Origin: Chloroflexota bacterium
GTDB taxonomy: Bacteria > Chloroflexota > Anaerolineae > Anaerolineales > Anaerolineaceae
DNA: 7,163 nt
Assembly (NCBI GenBank): GCA_011053085.1
Contig: DSBE01000293.1
Coordinates: forward strand, 1-7,163
Direction of reading: 5' to 3'
Of the stretch, positions 1-7,163 are shown in pieces. Made by a program: the position numbers and the translations under genes. Within the stretch, counting starts at the first letter, position 1. Each line of letters begins with the position of its first letter. A model generated the notes under the pieces. That model saw only the letters and a program-made list of their open reading frames with translations, had not been told where the DNA came from and searched no databases.

Positions 1-1
1 G

Positions 2-199
2 TTCATGGGCATGCTCCTGCTCACTGACAAGCCCGTCCCGCGCTACACCATGATCATTCCTTTCACCTGGGGTCTGGTCGGCATCCTGTGGGCCTCCATG
101 GGTGTCACCGAAAGCATCGGCCAGATCATCATTGGGTTAACCGGCCCTGCCATCCTATCCATCCGTGACCGCGAAAGACGCATGGGCATGCACTATTAA
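2..199 (+). CDS. C-terminal end of a DUF6064-like multi-pass membrane protein (5' end outside window)
   Basis: The reading frame is open to the left edge (the codon before the first ATG is TTC), so this is the last ~66 codons of a longer gene, and the ATG at 5 need not be its start. The visible part has two hydrophobic stretches, roughly IIPFTWGLVGILWASMG and a second one after ESIGQ (IIIGLTGPAILSI). They are joined by a short polar turn and followed by a charged tail rich in Arg (IRDRERRMGMHY). The pattern of LLLT-x-KPVPR, then IIPFTWxLVG, then a short loop and a last helix resembles, from memory, the C-terminus of DUF6064-type inner-membrane proteins, whose function is unknown. The stop is TAA, followed 8 bases later by a terminator. 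It converges on the CPBP protease gene. I am confident that it is a membrane protein C-terminus and less sure of the family. Confidence 0.6.
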   Translation, partial: FMGMLLLTDKPVPRYTMIIPFTWGLVGILWASMGVTESIGQIIIGLTGPAILSIRDRERRMGMHY

Positions 200-206
200 G
201 CCAGAC

Positions 207-236
207 ACTCCCCTCTAACAAAGGGGAGTATTTTTT
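207..236 (+). terminator. Rho-independent terminator of the left-edge membrane protein gene
   Basis: A perfect 8-bp stem ACTCCCCT/AGGGGAGT (207-214 and 222-229) encloses a 7-base loop and is followed by one A and then six T (231-236). It begins 8 bases after the TAA stop. On the minus strand no T-run follows the stem, so it acts mainly for the plus-strand gene. I see no equally good terminator for the converging minus-strand gene between 237 and 300, and nothing else in that stretch. Confidence 0.9.
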
Positions 237-300
237 CTAAACAAGTCTATCATTGGACCAGGCGTTGCCAGGCTTCCAGACTGCAAGTCACGGGAGGATA

Positions 301-1281
301 TCAGTCCACCTCAGTTGCCAGATCAATGACTTCCTCAGAAGCACTGACGACATCCTTTACCCGAAACGCACCAGGGAGCGAGAAAATTAGCAGAGCAAAC
401 GCGATAAAACCTATGCCTCCCACCAATCCCACAGGGGTGGGCCCAAGCAGTAACAACGGGGTTCCCCGCGTCATATACAGAGAAATAGCCGCCGTTCCAT
501 TCAATACGGCATGCCCGACCACAGCCGGCCACACACTGTCCGCTTTCAAGGTGAGCCAGCCGAAGAAAATGCCCAGCCAAATCGTGCCCAGAGTCATCAT
601 CGCAATGCCTGACCAGGGAGCGCCCCAATAATTGGGATCAAAATTACCGTAGTTATAGCCCATGGCAATGATGGGAGCGTGCCACAGCCCCCAGATTATG
701 CCAGTCACAACCAATGCTTTACGCGGGCCGAGTGGCATCAATTTCGGCTGAAGATAAGCACGCCAGCCGAACTCTTCGCCCAGAATCGGGATGGCATTGA
801 GGATGGGCGCAAGAATCACCCCCTGCAAGGTCTGAATCAGCAGCAGCATGGCAAGCGGGATTTGAAGGGTGTCCAAATCAAACCCGGAGGAAACAAGCAT
901 CTCTCTCAGAACAGCCAGTTCCGGGTCAAAATTTTGGGGGAATAGCAGAAAATATACCAGCATCCCAATCCCCATCAATGCCGGGGTGCCGAACCATGCC
1001 AACAGCCAAAATAGCCAGCCTCTTTTAAGCTTTGGCCGCAAGTAGAGGTTATTCCATCCTTCGCGGGTGATGATCCGTGTGAGAATATGCGCCAACGCAG
1101 GTGTCAGCATATACACGATCAGCAGCAATAATGCCAGGTTCAGACCTGCCGCAAGGGATGGGCTGTCAATCAACCCGCCTGTCAAATAGATCACCAGGGC
1201 GATCAGGTAGGCTGGCAGGAAAGCTATGATGCAGTAAATCAATACCCGCCTGGTATCAACAGTGTTTTTCGTTTCAAGCAT
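301..1281 (-). CDS. CPBP-family intramembrane metalloprotease (CAAX protease/Abi type)
   Basis: This is a 326-residue polytopic membrane protein with about seven or eight hydrophobic segments. It carries the motifs of the CPBP (CAAX prenyl endopeptidase/bacteriocin-processing) family. Motif 1 is EEFGWR (Glu169, Glu170, Arg174), motif 2 is the GLWHAP helix (His201), and motif 3 is HAVLN (His257, Asn261), so the expected catalytic and metal-binding set is complete. Family members cleave substrates inside or next to the membrane, and some give bacteriocin self-immunity; the substrate here cannot be told. I chose the ATG at 1281 over the in-frame GTG at 1296. A Shine-Dalgarno GAGGTG (1291-1286) sits 4 bases before the ATG and would lie inside the coding sequence if the GTG were used. 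The C-terminal ~25 residues form a soluble acidic tail. The gene lies 93 bases behind enolase, separated by a terminator hairpin, and has no recognisable partner gene. Confidence 0.9.
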   Translation of the reverse strand: MLETKNTVDTRRVLIYCIIAFLPAYLIALVIYLTGGLIDSPSLAAGLNLALLLLIVYMLTPALAHILTRIITREGWNNLYLRPKLKRGWLFWLLAWFGTPALMGIGMLVYFLLFPQNFDPELAVLREMLVSSGFDLDTLQIPLAMLLLIQTLQGVILAPILNAIPILGEEFGWRAYLQPKLMPLGPRKALVVTGIIWGLWHAPIIAMGYNYGNFDPNYWGAPWSGIAMMTLGTIWLGIFFGWLTLKADSVWPAVVGHAVLNGTAAISLYMTRGTPLLLLGPTPVGLVGGIGFIAFALLIFSLPGAFRVKDVVSASEEVIDLATEVD

Positions 1282-1320
1282 ACAACACCTCGTCACTTAT
1301 TTGACTGTTTCCATTCGATT

Positions 1321-1357
1321 AAAAAACAAGTACTCCTTCATTATAAAGGAGTACTTG
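1321..1357 (-). terminator. Rho-independent terminator of enolase (perfect 12-bp hairpin)
   Basis: On the minus strand a perfect 12-bp stem, CAAGTACTCCTT (1357-1346) and AAGGAGTACTTG (1338-1327), encloses a 7-base loop. It runs straight into six T (1326-1321), 17 bases after the enolase stop. This is a textbook intrinsic terminator. The loop reads TATAATG, which matches a -10 hexamer, and a TTGACA lies at 1361-1356, but the 10-base spacing is too short for a sigma-70 promoter. An extra role as an operator for the downstream protease gene is possible but not needed to explain the sequence. Confidence 0.9.
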
Positions 1358-1374
1358 TCAACTTCGGAAGTAAA

Positions 1375-2907
<1,533 letters not shown>

Positions 2908-3117
2908 TCAGCTGCTCTTTTCAGGGTATCGACATAATACCGTGTCCAATGGTTCGATACCGGCAAAATAATCGCAGATCGACACATTCTTGACCGCGCA
3001 GCGATGGGTTTTCACCCCTTCAGCGGCATTCCACGGGCAGCTATCCTGCGTCCAGGCAATCTCTGACTGTTCGGATGTCAGGTCGATATCCATATTGGCG
3101 CCGCGTAATTTATGCAT
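2908..3117 (-). CDS. Small Cys/His-rich protein of unknown function, coupled to the LOG gene
   Basis: This is a 69-residue soluble protein with no signal peptide or membrane segment. After a basic start (MHKLRGAN) comes an acidic stretch (MDIDLTSEQSEIAW), then CPWN and a Cys/His-rich core. The potential metal ligands are Cys27, His38, Cys40, Cys48 and Cys62, in short conserved-looking phrases (HRCAVKNVSICDYF and LDTVLCRYP). Four Cys and one His in 36 residues suggest a zinc or Fe-S site, but this is inference. I do not recognise a named family. The start at 3117 is well supported: AGGAG (3128-3124) lies 6 bases upstream, and its first bases are also the TAG stop of the LOG gene, so translation is probably coupled. 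An internal ATG at 3093 (MDIDLT) has no comparable site. It is the last gene of a three-gene operon. Confidence 0.85.
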   Translation of the reverse strand: MHKLRGANMDIDLTSEQSEIAWTQDSCPWNAAEGVKTHRCAVKNVSICDYFAGIEPLDTVLCRYPEKSS

Positions 3118-3126
3118 GTCCCGCTC

Positions 3127-3687
3127 CTATGCCAGCGCGGTCCCGTTGGCTTGCTGGTAGCGTTCCAGAATGGGAATGACTTCTTCTGCGGTCGGCACAA
3201 ATTGCAGCAAAGCACGGTCTTCTTCGATAACGAACATGCCCATGTTTATGAAAAAGGACTCAAAGGTTTCCTTCCAACCGATGCCCACCAGGATCAAGGG
3301 CAGTTTAGGCTTGACTTCAATCGCCATTTCATTCCACACCAGGGTGATCTCCGCCAGGGTGCCCAGCCCGCCCGGCAGCGCTACCGCCGCGTCGCAGTTA
3401 TCCATCAAATAACCCAGGCGCTGTTTGAGAGTGGTAAAGCGCACCTCCTCGGTCAGGTAGTCATTGGGTGCCACGTTGCGCCATTTTTCGATCTCTTCGC
3501 AGGTAGCGCCGATTACCTTGCCGCCTTCTTCAAAAGCGCCTTTCGACACCGCTTCCATGGTGCCGATATAACCGCCGTTGATCACGATATGCCCGGCTTG
3601 CGCCAGCAGCGCGCCCAGGTTGTAAGCCAGTTCATACACCGGATCACCCGGTTTCGGGGCAGCACTTCCAAACACGGTCACTTTCAT
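3127..3687 (-). CDS. LOG-family protein (Rossmann-like nucleotide phosphoribohydrolase fold)
   Basis: The 186-residue product has the LOG ('lonely guy', often mis-called lysine decarboxylase) fold: an N-terminal beta strand KVTVFGSAAP, a glycine-rich NGGYIGTMEAV turn (residues 37-46), Arg90 in LKQR, and the diagnostic PGGLGTLAE motif at residues 105-113 (family consensus PGGxGTxxE). Characterised LOG proteins hydrolyse nucleoside 5'-monophosphates, including cytokinin ribotides, to free base and ribose 5-phosphate. Many bacterial members are uncharacterised, and some are molybdenum-cofactor carriers or stress proteins, so the substrate is open. AGGAGG (3702-3697) sits 9 bases before the ATG, inside the end of the upstream gene, and only 4 bases separate the two genes. 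The gene's own TAG stop overlaps the Shine-Dalgarno of the next gene. It is therefore the middle gene of a tight operon with two unknown small proteins. Confidence 0.9.
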   Translation of the reverse strand: MKVTVFGSAAPKPGDPVYELAYNLGALLAQAGHIVINGGYIGTMEAVSKGAFEEGGKVIGATCEEIEKWRNVAPNDYLTEEVRFTTLKQRLGYLMDNCDAAVALPGGLGTLAEITLVWNEMAIEVKPKLPLILVGIGWKETFESFFINMGMFVIEEDRALLQFVPTAEEVIPILERYQQANGTALA

Positions 3688-3691
3688 AGTC

Positions 3692-3898
3692 TTACGCCTC
3701 CTTCAACAGATCGATAATATTCAACGCGGCTTCCGCCGATTTCACCTGTTCCGGGTGCCAGTCTACCTCGGTCACCATCGCCACCAGATGATCGCGCACA
3801 TCCTTGCGATATGCCTGGGGCAGCGACCGCCAGGCAGCCTCGATCCTGTCCGCTTCTCGTGAAAGCAGATTGTCCCAGAACAACGTCGGATCATCCAT
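3692..3898 (-). CDS. Small helical hypothetical protein, first gene of the LOG operon
   Basis: This is a 68-residue acidic soluble protein, predicted by eye to be almost entirely alpha-helical: FWDNLLSREADRIEAAWRSL, then a central segment with RKDVRDHLVAMV, then an HPEQVKSAEAALNIIDLL helix. It has no Cys, no signal peptide and no membrane segment. I do not recognise a family; the amphipathic helices would suit a small protein-protein interaction module. The ATG at 3898 has AAGGA about 7 bases upstream. The stop (TAA, 3694-3692) is 4 bases from the LOG start, and the gene's last codons carry the LOG ribosome binding site, so the two are likely co-translated. That placement, together with composition like its neighbours, argues for a real gene over a chance frame. 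Confidence 0.8.
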   Translation of the reverse strand: MDDPTLFWDNLLSREADRIEAAWRSLPQAYRKDVRDHLVAMVTEVDWHPEQVKSAEAALNIIDLLKEA

Positions 3899-3933
3899 AC
3901 GGGTTCCTTCCTGACTTCTCTCCGTTTCACCCT

Positions 3934-3962
3934 ATTGTACCCGATTCTGCCCGCCCAAGAAA
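3934..3962 (-). promoter_or_regulatory. Candidate promoter of the LOG operon
   Basis: A TACAAT -10 hexamer at 3939-3934 would start transcription near 3927, about 29 bases before the first start codon. The -35 at the 17-base spacing (TTTCTT, 3962-3957) is weak. The call rests on the good -10, its position between the EF-G terminator and the first gene, and the lack of a better alternative. Confidence 0.4.
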
Positions 3963-4000
3963 CCGCTTCCGATCCCAAAACAAAGTTGAAAAAGAGACAT

Positions 4001-4033
4001 AGAAAAACACCGCCTGCTTACGCGAGGCGGTGT
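4001..4033 (-). terminator. Rho-independent terminator of the EF-G2-like gene
   Basis: A perfect 9-bp GC-rich stem ACACCGCCT/AGGCGGTGT (4033-4025 and 4015-4007 read on the minus strand) encloses a 9-base loop. A T-run follows (4007-4003, the first T being in the stem). It starts 22 bases after the EF-G2 stop and separates that gene from the LOG operon. Confidence 0.9.
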
Positions 4034-4055
4034 CCATTCTTCTCTACGAGAGTGT

Positions 4056-6116
4056 CTATTTCTCTTCTTCTTGTTCTTTCTGGCGGGCTGCCACAATGTC
4101 AGCGGTGATGTGGGATGGCACCATCTGGTAATCAACCGGTTCCATCTCGAATACACCGCGTCCGCCAGTCATAGAACGCAGATCGGTGGTGTAGCGCAGC
4201 ATTTCCGCCATGGGAACCATGGCAGTGATCACACTGCGTCCGCGTTCGCTGTCCATACCCTGCACACGCGCGCGACGGGTATTCATATCACCCAGAATGT
4301 CGCCCATGTTCTCTTCAGGCACGATCACACGTACTTTCATAATCGGCTCAAACAACACCGGGCTGGCATTCAAGAAAGCCAGTTTGAAGGCTTCACGTCC
4401 GGCGATCTCAAACGCCACCGGTTTGGAATCCACCGGGTGTTCTTTGCCGTCAAACACCGACACCTTGATGCCGGAAATCGGGTAACCAGCCAGGATACCT
4501 TCCTTCATCACATTGCGGACGCCTTTTTCGATGGCGGGCATGTAGTTGGAGCTGACCGCGCCGCCGAAGATATCATTCGAGAACTCAAATTCTTCATCGA
4601 TCGGCAGCACCCGCAGGTGTACTTCACCGAACTGGCCTGAACCGCCGGATTGCTTCTTGTGGCGGTACTGCGCGCTGCCTTCCGCGCGGATGGCTTCACG
4701 ATAGGCCACTTTGGGGATTTCCACCAGCAGGTCCACCTGGAATTTGTTCCTGGCGCGCCGCAGAATCACATCAATGTGCTGATCGCCCATGCCCTGCATA
4801 ACGGTCTGGCGCGTGGCAGGATCGTTATACCAGCTGAGGGTCATGTCTTCTTCGCACAGGCGGGTCAGCGTGGGGCTGATCTTGGTGGAGTCTGCCTGTG
4901 TCTTGGGGAAGATAGCCACACGGTAGAGGGCGTTGGGATACTCGGGCACCGGAATGGTGACCGGATGATTTTTGTCGCTGAGCGTATCGCCAGTGGCGGT
5001 CTCCGATAACTTCGACACCACACCGATATCGCCGGCGTGCAGCACCTTGACCGGGAACATCTCTTTGCCGCAGGGCACAGAAACCGTGCCGAAGCGTTCT
5101 TCCGCCTGGCGGGTGCTGTTCCAATAGCGGTTGTCAGATTCGATCACACCACTGTAGACGCGGAAGAATGTCTGCTTGCCCACATAAGGGTCAGCGGTGG
5201 TCTTCCATACATAGGCTGCCAGCGGCGCCGTGTCAGACGCAGGTAGTTCTTCTTCACCAGCAACGCCCTGGGCGGTTTTCGCTGGGCGGTCTGCGGGAGA
5301 GGGCATCAATTTGAGGATAGCGTCCAGCAGCGGGGTCATGCCGATCTCCTGGGTGGCGGAGGAACAAAAAACGGGAATAAAGTCACCGCTTTGCACGCCC
5401 ATGCTGAGGCCTTGCATGATTTCTTCGGCGGTCAGCGTACCGGCGTCGAAGTATTTTTCCATCAAGGCTTCCGAACCTTCGGCAGCCGCTTCGATCAGCT
5501 CAAGGTTGGCTTCTTCTGCCTGGCTCTGCAAATCAGCGGGGATATCCACCACTTTGCCGCCTTCTTGATAGGCTTTCATGCTGAACAGATCGATCACGCC
5601 TTTGAAATCAGCAGCTTCACCCCAAGGAATTTGCACCGGCACCAGGCGGGTGTCCATGGCCTCGCCGACCGTGTTCATGGCTTTGACAAAATTCGCGTTT
5701 TCGCGGTCCATCTTGTTGATCACCAGAAAAAGCGGCAGGCCAAAACGGTCAACATAGGTCCAGGCCAACTCGGTGCCTACCTGGAATCCAGAAACAGAAT
5801 CGATCACCACCAGCACACCGTCGGACACGCCCAAACCGGAAATTTCTTCACCGATAAAGTCCGTGTACCCGGGGGTGTCAAGGAAGTTGATCTTATGATC
5901 TTTGTATTCCACCGGTATCACTGATGTGTACAGAGACAGTGAACGGCGAATTTCTTCATCATCAAAATCTGAAACTGTAGTGCCGTCTTCAATACGGCCC
6001 AGACGGGTGGTGCCACCCGACAAATGTAAAAATGCTTCACCCAGCATTGTTTTGCCCGCACCGCTATGCGATACGATCGCAACGTTGCGGATTAAATCAG
6101 TCTTATATTCTTTCAT
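4056..6116 (-). CDS. EF-G2-type elongation factor G-like translational GTPase
   Basis: The 686-residue product has the full five-domain EF-G layout. The G domain shows G1 SHSGAGKT (16-23), G3 DTPGY (80-84), G4 NKMD (134-137) and G5 SSA (252-254). Domain II is around 295-385, with a short linker GVAGEEELPASDT before it. Domain III contains GMGDQH (442-447), domain IV contains the QSGGSGQFG tip segment (489-497), and domain V contains the ENMGDILGDMNTRRARVQGM helix region (602-621). The SHSGAGKT loop, the Tyr where canonical EF-G has the catalytic DTPGH histidine, and a switch I reading RRSLSL instead of RGITI mark it as the EF-G2/EF-G-like branch. Thermus EF-G-2 belongs there, and its cellular role is poorly defined. 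It is not next to rpsL, rpsG or tuf, as the main fusA usually is. The start at 6116 has AGAGG about 11 bases upstream, and a strong promoter precedes it. The acidic tail EQEEEK is unremarkable. Confidence 0.93.
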   Translation of the reverse strand: MKEYKTDLIRNVAIVSHSGAGKTMLGEAFLHLSGGTTRLGRIEDGTTVSDFDDEEIRRSLSLYTSVIPVEYKDHKINFLDTPGYTDFIGEEISGLGVSDGVLVVIDSVSGFQVGTELAWTYVDRFGLPLFLVINKMDRENANFVKAMNTVGEAMDTRLVPVQIPWGEAADFKGVIDLFSMKAYQEGGKVVDIPADLQSQAEEANLELIEAAAEGSEALMEKYFDAGTLTAEEIMQGLSMGVQSGDFIPVFCSSATQEIGMTPLLDAILKLMPSPADRPAKTAQGVAGEEELPASDTAPLAAYVWKTTADPYVGKQTFFRVYSGVIESDNRYWNSTRQAEERFGTVSVPCGKEMFPVKVLHAGDIGVVSKLSETATGDTLSDKNHPVTIPVPEYPNALYRVAIFPKTQADSTKISPTLTRLCEEDMTLSWYNDPATRQTVMQGMGDQHIDVILRRARNKFQVDLLVEIPKVAYREAIRAEGSAQYRHKKQSGGSGQFGEVHLRVLPIDEEFEFSNDIFGGAVSSNYMPAIEKGVRNVMKEGILAGYPISGIKVSVFDGKEHPVDSKPVAFEIAGREAFKLAFLNASPVLFEPIMKVRVIVPEENMGDILGDMNTRRARVQGMDSERGRSVITAMVPMAEMLRYTTDLRSMTGGRGVFEMEPVDYQMVPSHITADIVAARQKEQEEEK

Positions 6117-6165
6117 TTAGAAGTAAACCTCTTCACTTAGTTTTGCTAATACCCAGCAATAGAGA

Positions 6166-6194
6166 ATTCTAATTGACGAAGGGGAAAAAGTCAA
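6166..6194 (-). promoter_or_regulatory. Strong sigma-70-type promoter of the EF-G2 gene
   Basis: On the minus strand TTGACT (-35, 6194-6189) and TAGAAT (-10, 6171-6166) are separated by exactly 17 bases, each with one mismatch to consensus. Transcription would start near 6159 and leave a leader of about 43 bases. This is the best promoter in the window. It also sits within a perfect inverted repeat, described separately. Confidence 0.8.
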
Positions 6195-6197
6195 TTA
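6170..6197. repeat. Perfect 8-bp inverted repeat over the EF-G2 promoter (putative operator)
   Basis: TAATTGAC (6170-6177) and GTCAATTA (6190-6197) are exact inverted copies separated by 12 bases, so the half-sites are 20 bp centre to centre, about two helical turns. One arm contains most of the -35 hexamer and the other overlaps the -10 by two bases. The geometry suits a dimeric repressor. As an RNA hairpin it has no T-tract after it on the minus strand, and it would lie mostly upstream of the transcription start, so a terminator role is less likely. Confidence 0.55.
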
Positions 6198-6234
6198 ACT
6201 TTCTGGTTTGACACCGCCAAGGTGAAAACAGGTG

Positions 6235-6753
6235 TTAAAACAGCTGTTTCTCCATGCGCCAGGCAAGTTCCTCGGCTTCCTGCCAGCGGCCGTTGACCTT
6301 GTTCGAATGGCGGTTGACCATCTCTGTCCCGACAACGTGATAGCCATGACGCTCATACAACCGGCGCGCAGCCTCATTATTTTTCTCGACAGTCAGTGTA
6401 AGCAATCGGAAGCCGCGCTGGCGCAGGTCTTCTTCCAGATGCCGCAGTAAATACGACCCCACTCCGCGCCGCCGCCATTGCGGGTGTACCCGGAAGGAAT
6501 AGAAATACGCACGCCTGGTGCCGTCTGCCAGTTGGACACGCATGCTGTTGAATTGGACGATCAGCTGCCCGATGATGCCGTCAGTGGCATGCTCCGCCAC
6601 CCACAACAATTGTTCACCGCGCCGCATACTGTCGAACGCACTCTGGAACATAAACCGCAGGTAGACGGCATTCTCCTCACACAGCAGGTGCGGCAGATCA
6701 TCTTCCACGACCTGCCGGATGACGATCCCGTCCAGCGCTGATGGCTCATCCAT
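6235..6753 (-). CDS. GNAT-family N-acetyltransferase
   Basis: This 172-residue protein covers a single GNAT domain. It begins DGIVIRQVVEDDLPHL, the usual first strand and helix. The core strand RAYFYSFRVHP leads into the acetyl-CoA pyrophosphate-binding motif RRRGVGS (residues 94-100, fitting R/QxxGxG/A). Next come the LLTLTVEKNNEAARRLYERHGY segment, with the Asn and the Tyr (about residue 133) typical of the family, and a last strand YHVVGTEM. Family members move an acetyl group from acetyl-CoA to an amine; the substrate (protein N-terminus, small amine, antibiotic) cannot be told. I chose the ATG at 6753 because AAAGGGG ends 8 bases before it. The ATG at 6759 would leave only 2 bases of spacing, and the frame further upstream lies inside the preceding gene. 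It overlaps that gene by 8 bases, so the two are likely co-translated. No clear terminator follows. Confidence 0.9.
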   Translation of the reverse strand: MDEPSALDGIVIRQVVEDDLPHLLCEENAVYLRFMFQSAFDSMRRGEQLLWVAEHATDGIIGQLIVQFNSMRVQLADGTRRAYFYSFRVHPQWRRRGVGSYLLRHLEEDLRQRGFRLLTLTVEKNNEAARRLYERHGYHVVGTEMVNRHSNKVNGRWQEAEELAWRMEKQLF

Positions 6754-7162
6754 CGCCATAGCCCCTTTGCTGCAGCCAGGCATCCACAAAACCAGCCTCT
6801 TCTTGCTCCGAAGTGATCTCTCCGTCAATCCACGCAGCCCGAACCGCTTTGAACAATTCCCCGTAGAGCGGCCCCGCGGCAACCCCGCGCTGGCGCAATT
6901 GGTGGCCGTCAATATGCAGTGCCTGCCAACGCCATATCTTGCGAAAAGCGGCTAATTTCTCCGACAACTCCGCATCGTCCTGCCACAGATGATGCAGTGT
7001 ATACAGCATACTTTCGTGCAAGCCTTCGAGCGCAGCGGTGAATTTACTGGCAGACAACCATTGTAAATTTTCTTGCTTTGCCAGCACATCCAGCAACAGC
7101 CACAACTGTCGCTGCTGCTCAGCCGAAAACAACAGCCGTTCGCTGACCGCCCAGATTATTGA
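6746..7162 (-). CDS. C-terminal part of a tRNA nucleotidyltransferase/poly(A) polymerase-family protein (5' end outside window)
   Basis: The frame is open through the right edge, so the 138 residues seen are the C-terminus of a longer protein. The nucleotidyltransferase catalytic domain, with its GG and DxD motifs, lies beyond the window. The visible part is all-helical. Its last ~45 residues, with the IDGHQLRQRGVAAGPLYGELF segment followed by AAWIDGEITSEQEE, match the conserved C-terminal pattern of bacterial CCA-adding enzymes and related poly(A) polymerase-type proteins (consensus like GxDLxxLGxxPGPxxGxxLxxL...DGExxT). These enzymes build or repair the tRNA 3' CCA end or add A-tails; which activity applies cannot be decided without the head domain. 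The TGA stop lies inside the start region of the GNAT gene (8-base overlap), indicating an operon. A TTG at 7132 should not be taken as its start. Confidence 0.8.
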   Translation of the reverse strand, partial: SIIWAVSERLLFSAEQQRQLWLLLDVLAKQENLQWLSASKFTAALEGLHESMLYTLHHLWQDDAELSEKLAAFRKIWRWQALHIDGHQLRQRGVAAGPLYGELFKAVRAAWIDGEITSEQEEAGFVDAWLQQRGYGDG

Positions 7163-7163
7163 A

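Noticed and set aside
3112..3717. 201-codon plus-strand frame antisense to the LOG gene
   Set aside because: It mirrors the LOG coding sequence in the complementary frame. The LOG reading has a clear family motif, a Shine-Dalgarno and operon spacing.
4071..4640. Plus-strand frames antisense to EF-G2, including 189 codons here and 177 codons at 5391-5924
   Set aside because: They are shadow frames over a fully recognisable 686-residue protein, with His/Phe-rich low-meaning translations.
6205..6237. Hairpin after the GNAT stop (ACACC/GGTGT) and the imperfect repeat GGTGAAAACA/GGTGTTAAAACA as terminator or repeat array
   Set aside because: The stem is short with a large loop and no T-tract, and two imperfect 10-12-base copies are not enough to call a repeat.
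6754..6912. N-terminal extension of the GNAT protein to 225 residues
   Set aside because: The extra residues come from reading the tRNA nucleotidyltransferase coding sequence in another frame; the ATG at 6753 has proper Shine-Dalgarno spacing and matches the domain start.

Overview
The window is ordinary bacterial chromosome, gene-dense, with short intergenic gaps, leaderless cytosolic housekeeping proteins, AGGAGG-type ribosome binding sites and rho-independent terminators. There are no tRNA or rRNA genes, insertion sequences, phage genes or CRISPR arrays. The mix of an EF-G2-type GTPase, a LOG-family protein flanked by two very small unrecognised proteins, and an enolase with a slightly lengthened active-site loop gives a Chloroflexota (Anaerolineae-like) impression. 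That is a judgement from remembered sequence flavour, not a search, and other phyla remain possible.

Layout: the left edge holds the 3' end of a plus-strand membrane protein gene (DUF6064-like), closed by a good terminator at 207-236. Everything else is on the minus strand and is best read from right to left. At the right edge is the 3' part of a tRNA nucleotidyltransferase/poly(A) polymerase-family gene. A GNAT acetyltransferase gene overlaps it by 8 bases. Next is a complete EF-G2-like translational GTPase with its own near-consensus sigma-70-type promoter, which sits inside a perfect 8-bp inverted repeat, and a strong terminator (4001-4033). Then comes a compact three-gene operon: a 68-residue unknown protein, a LOG-family (PGGxGTxxE) protein, and a 69-residue Cys/His-rich unknown protein. 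The start signals of its second and third genes lie in the ends of the genes before them. After a leader of about 250 bases comes enolase, terminated by a perfect 12-bp hairpin with a T-tract, and finally a CPBP-family intramembrane protease that converges on the left-edge gene.

The genes do not form one pathway. The right half is loosely translation-related (tRNA 3'-end maturation, an acetyltransferase, EF-G2), the middle is a small putative nucleotide-metabolism operon, and the left is glycolysis plus a membrane protease. I found no convincing new multi-gene system. The parts most worth a second look are the small Cys-rich protein coupled to the LOG gene, the operator-like repeat over the EF-G2 promoter, and the complementary elements in the enolase leader.
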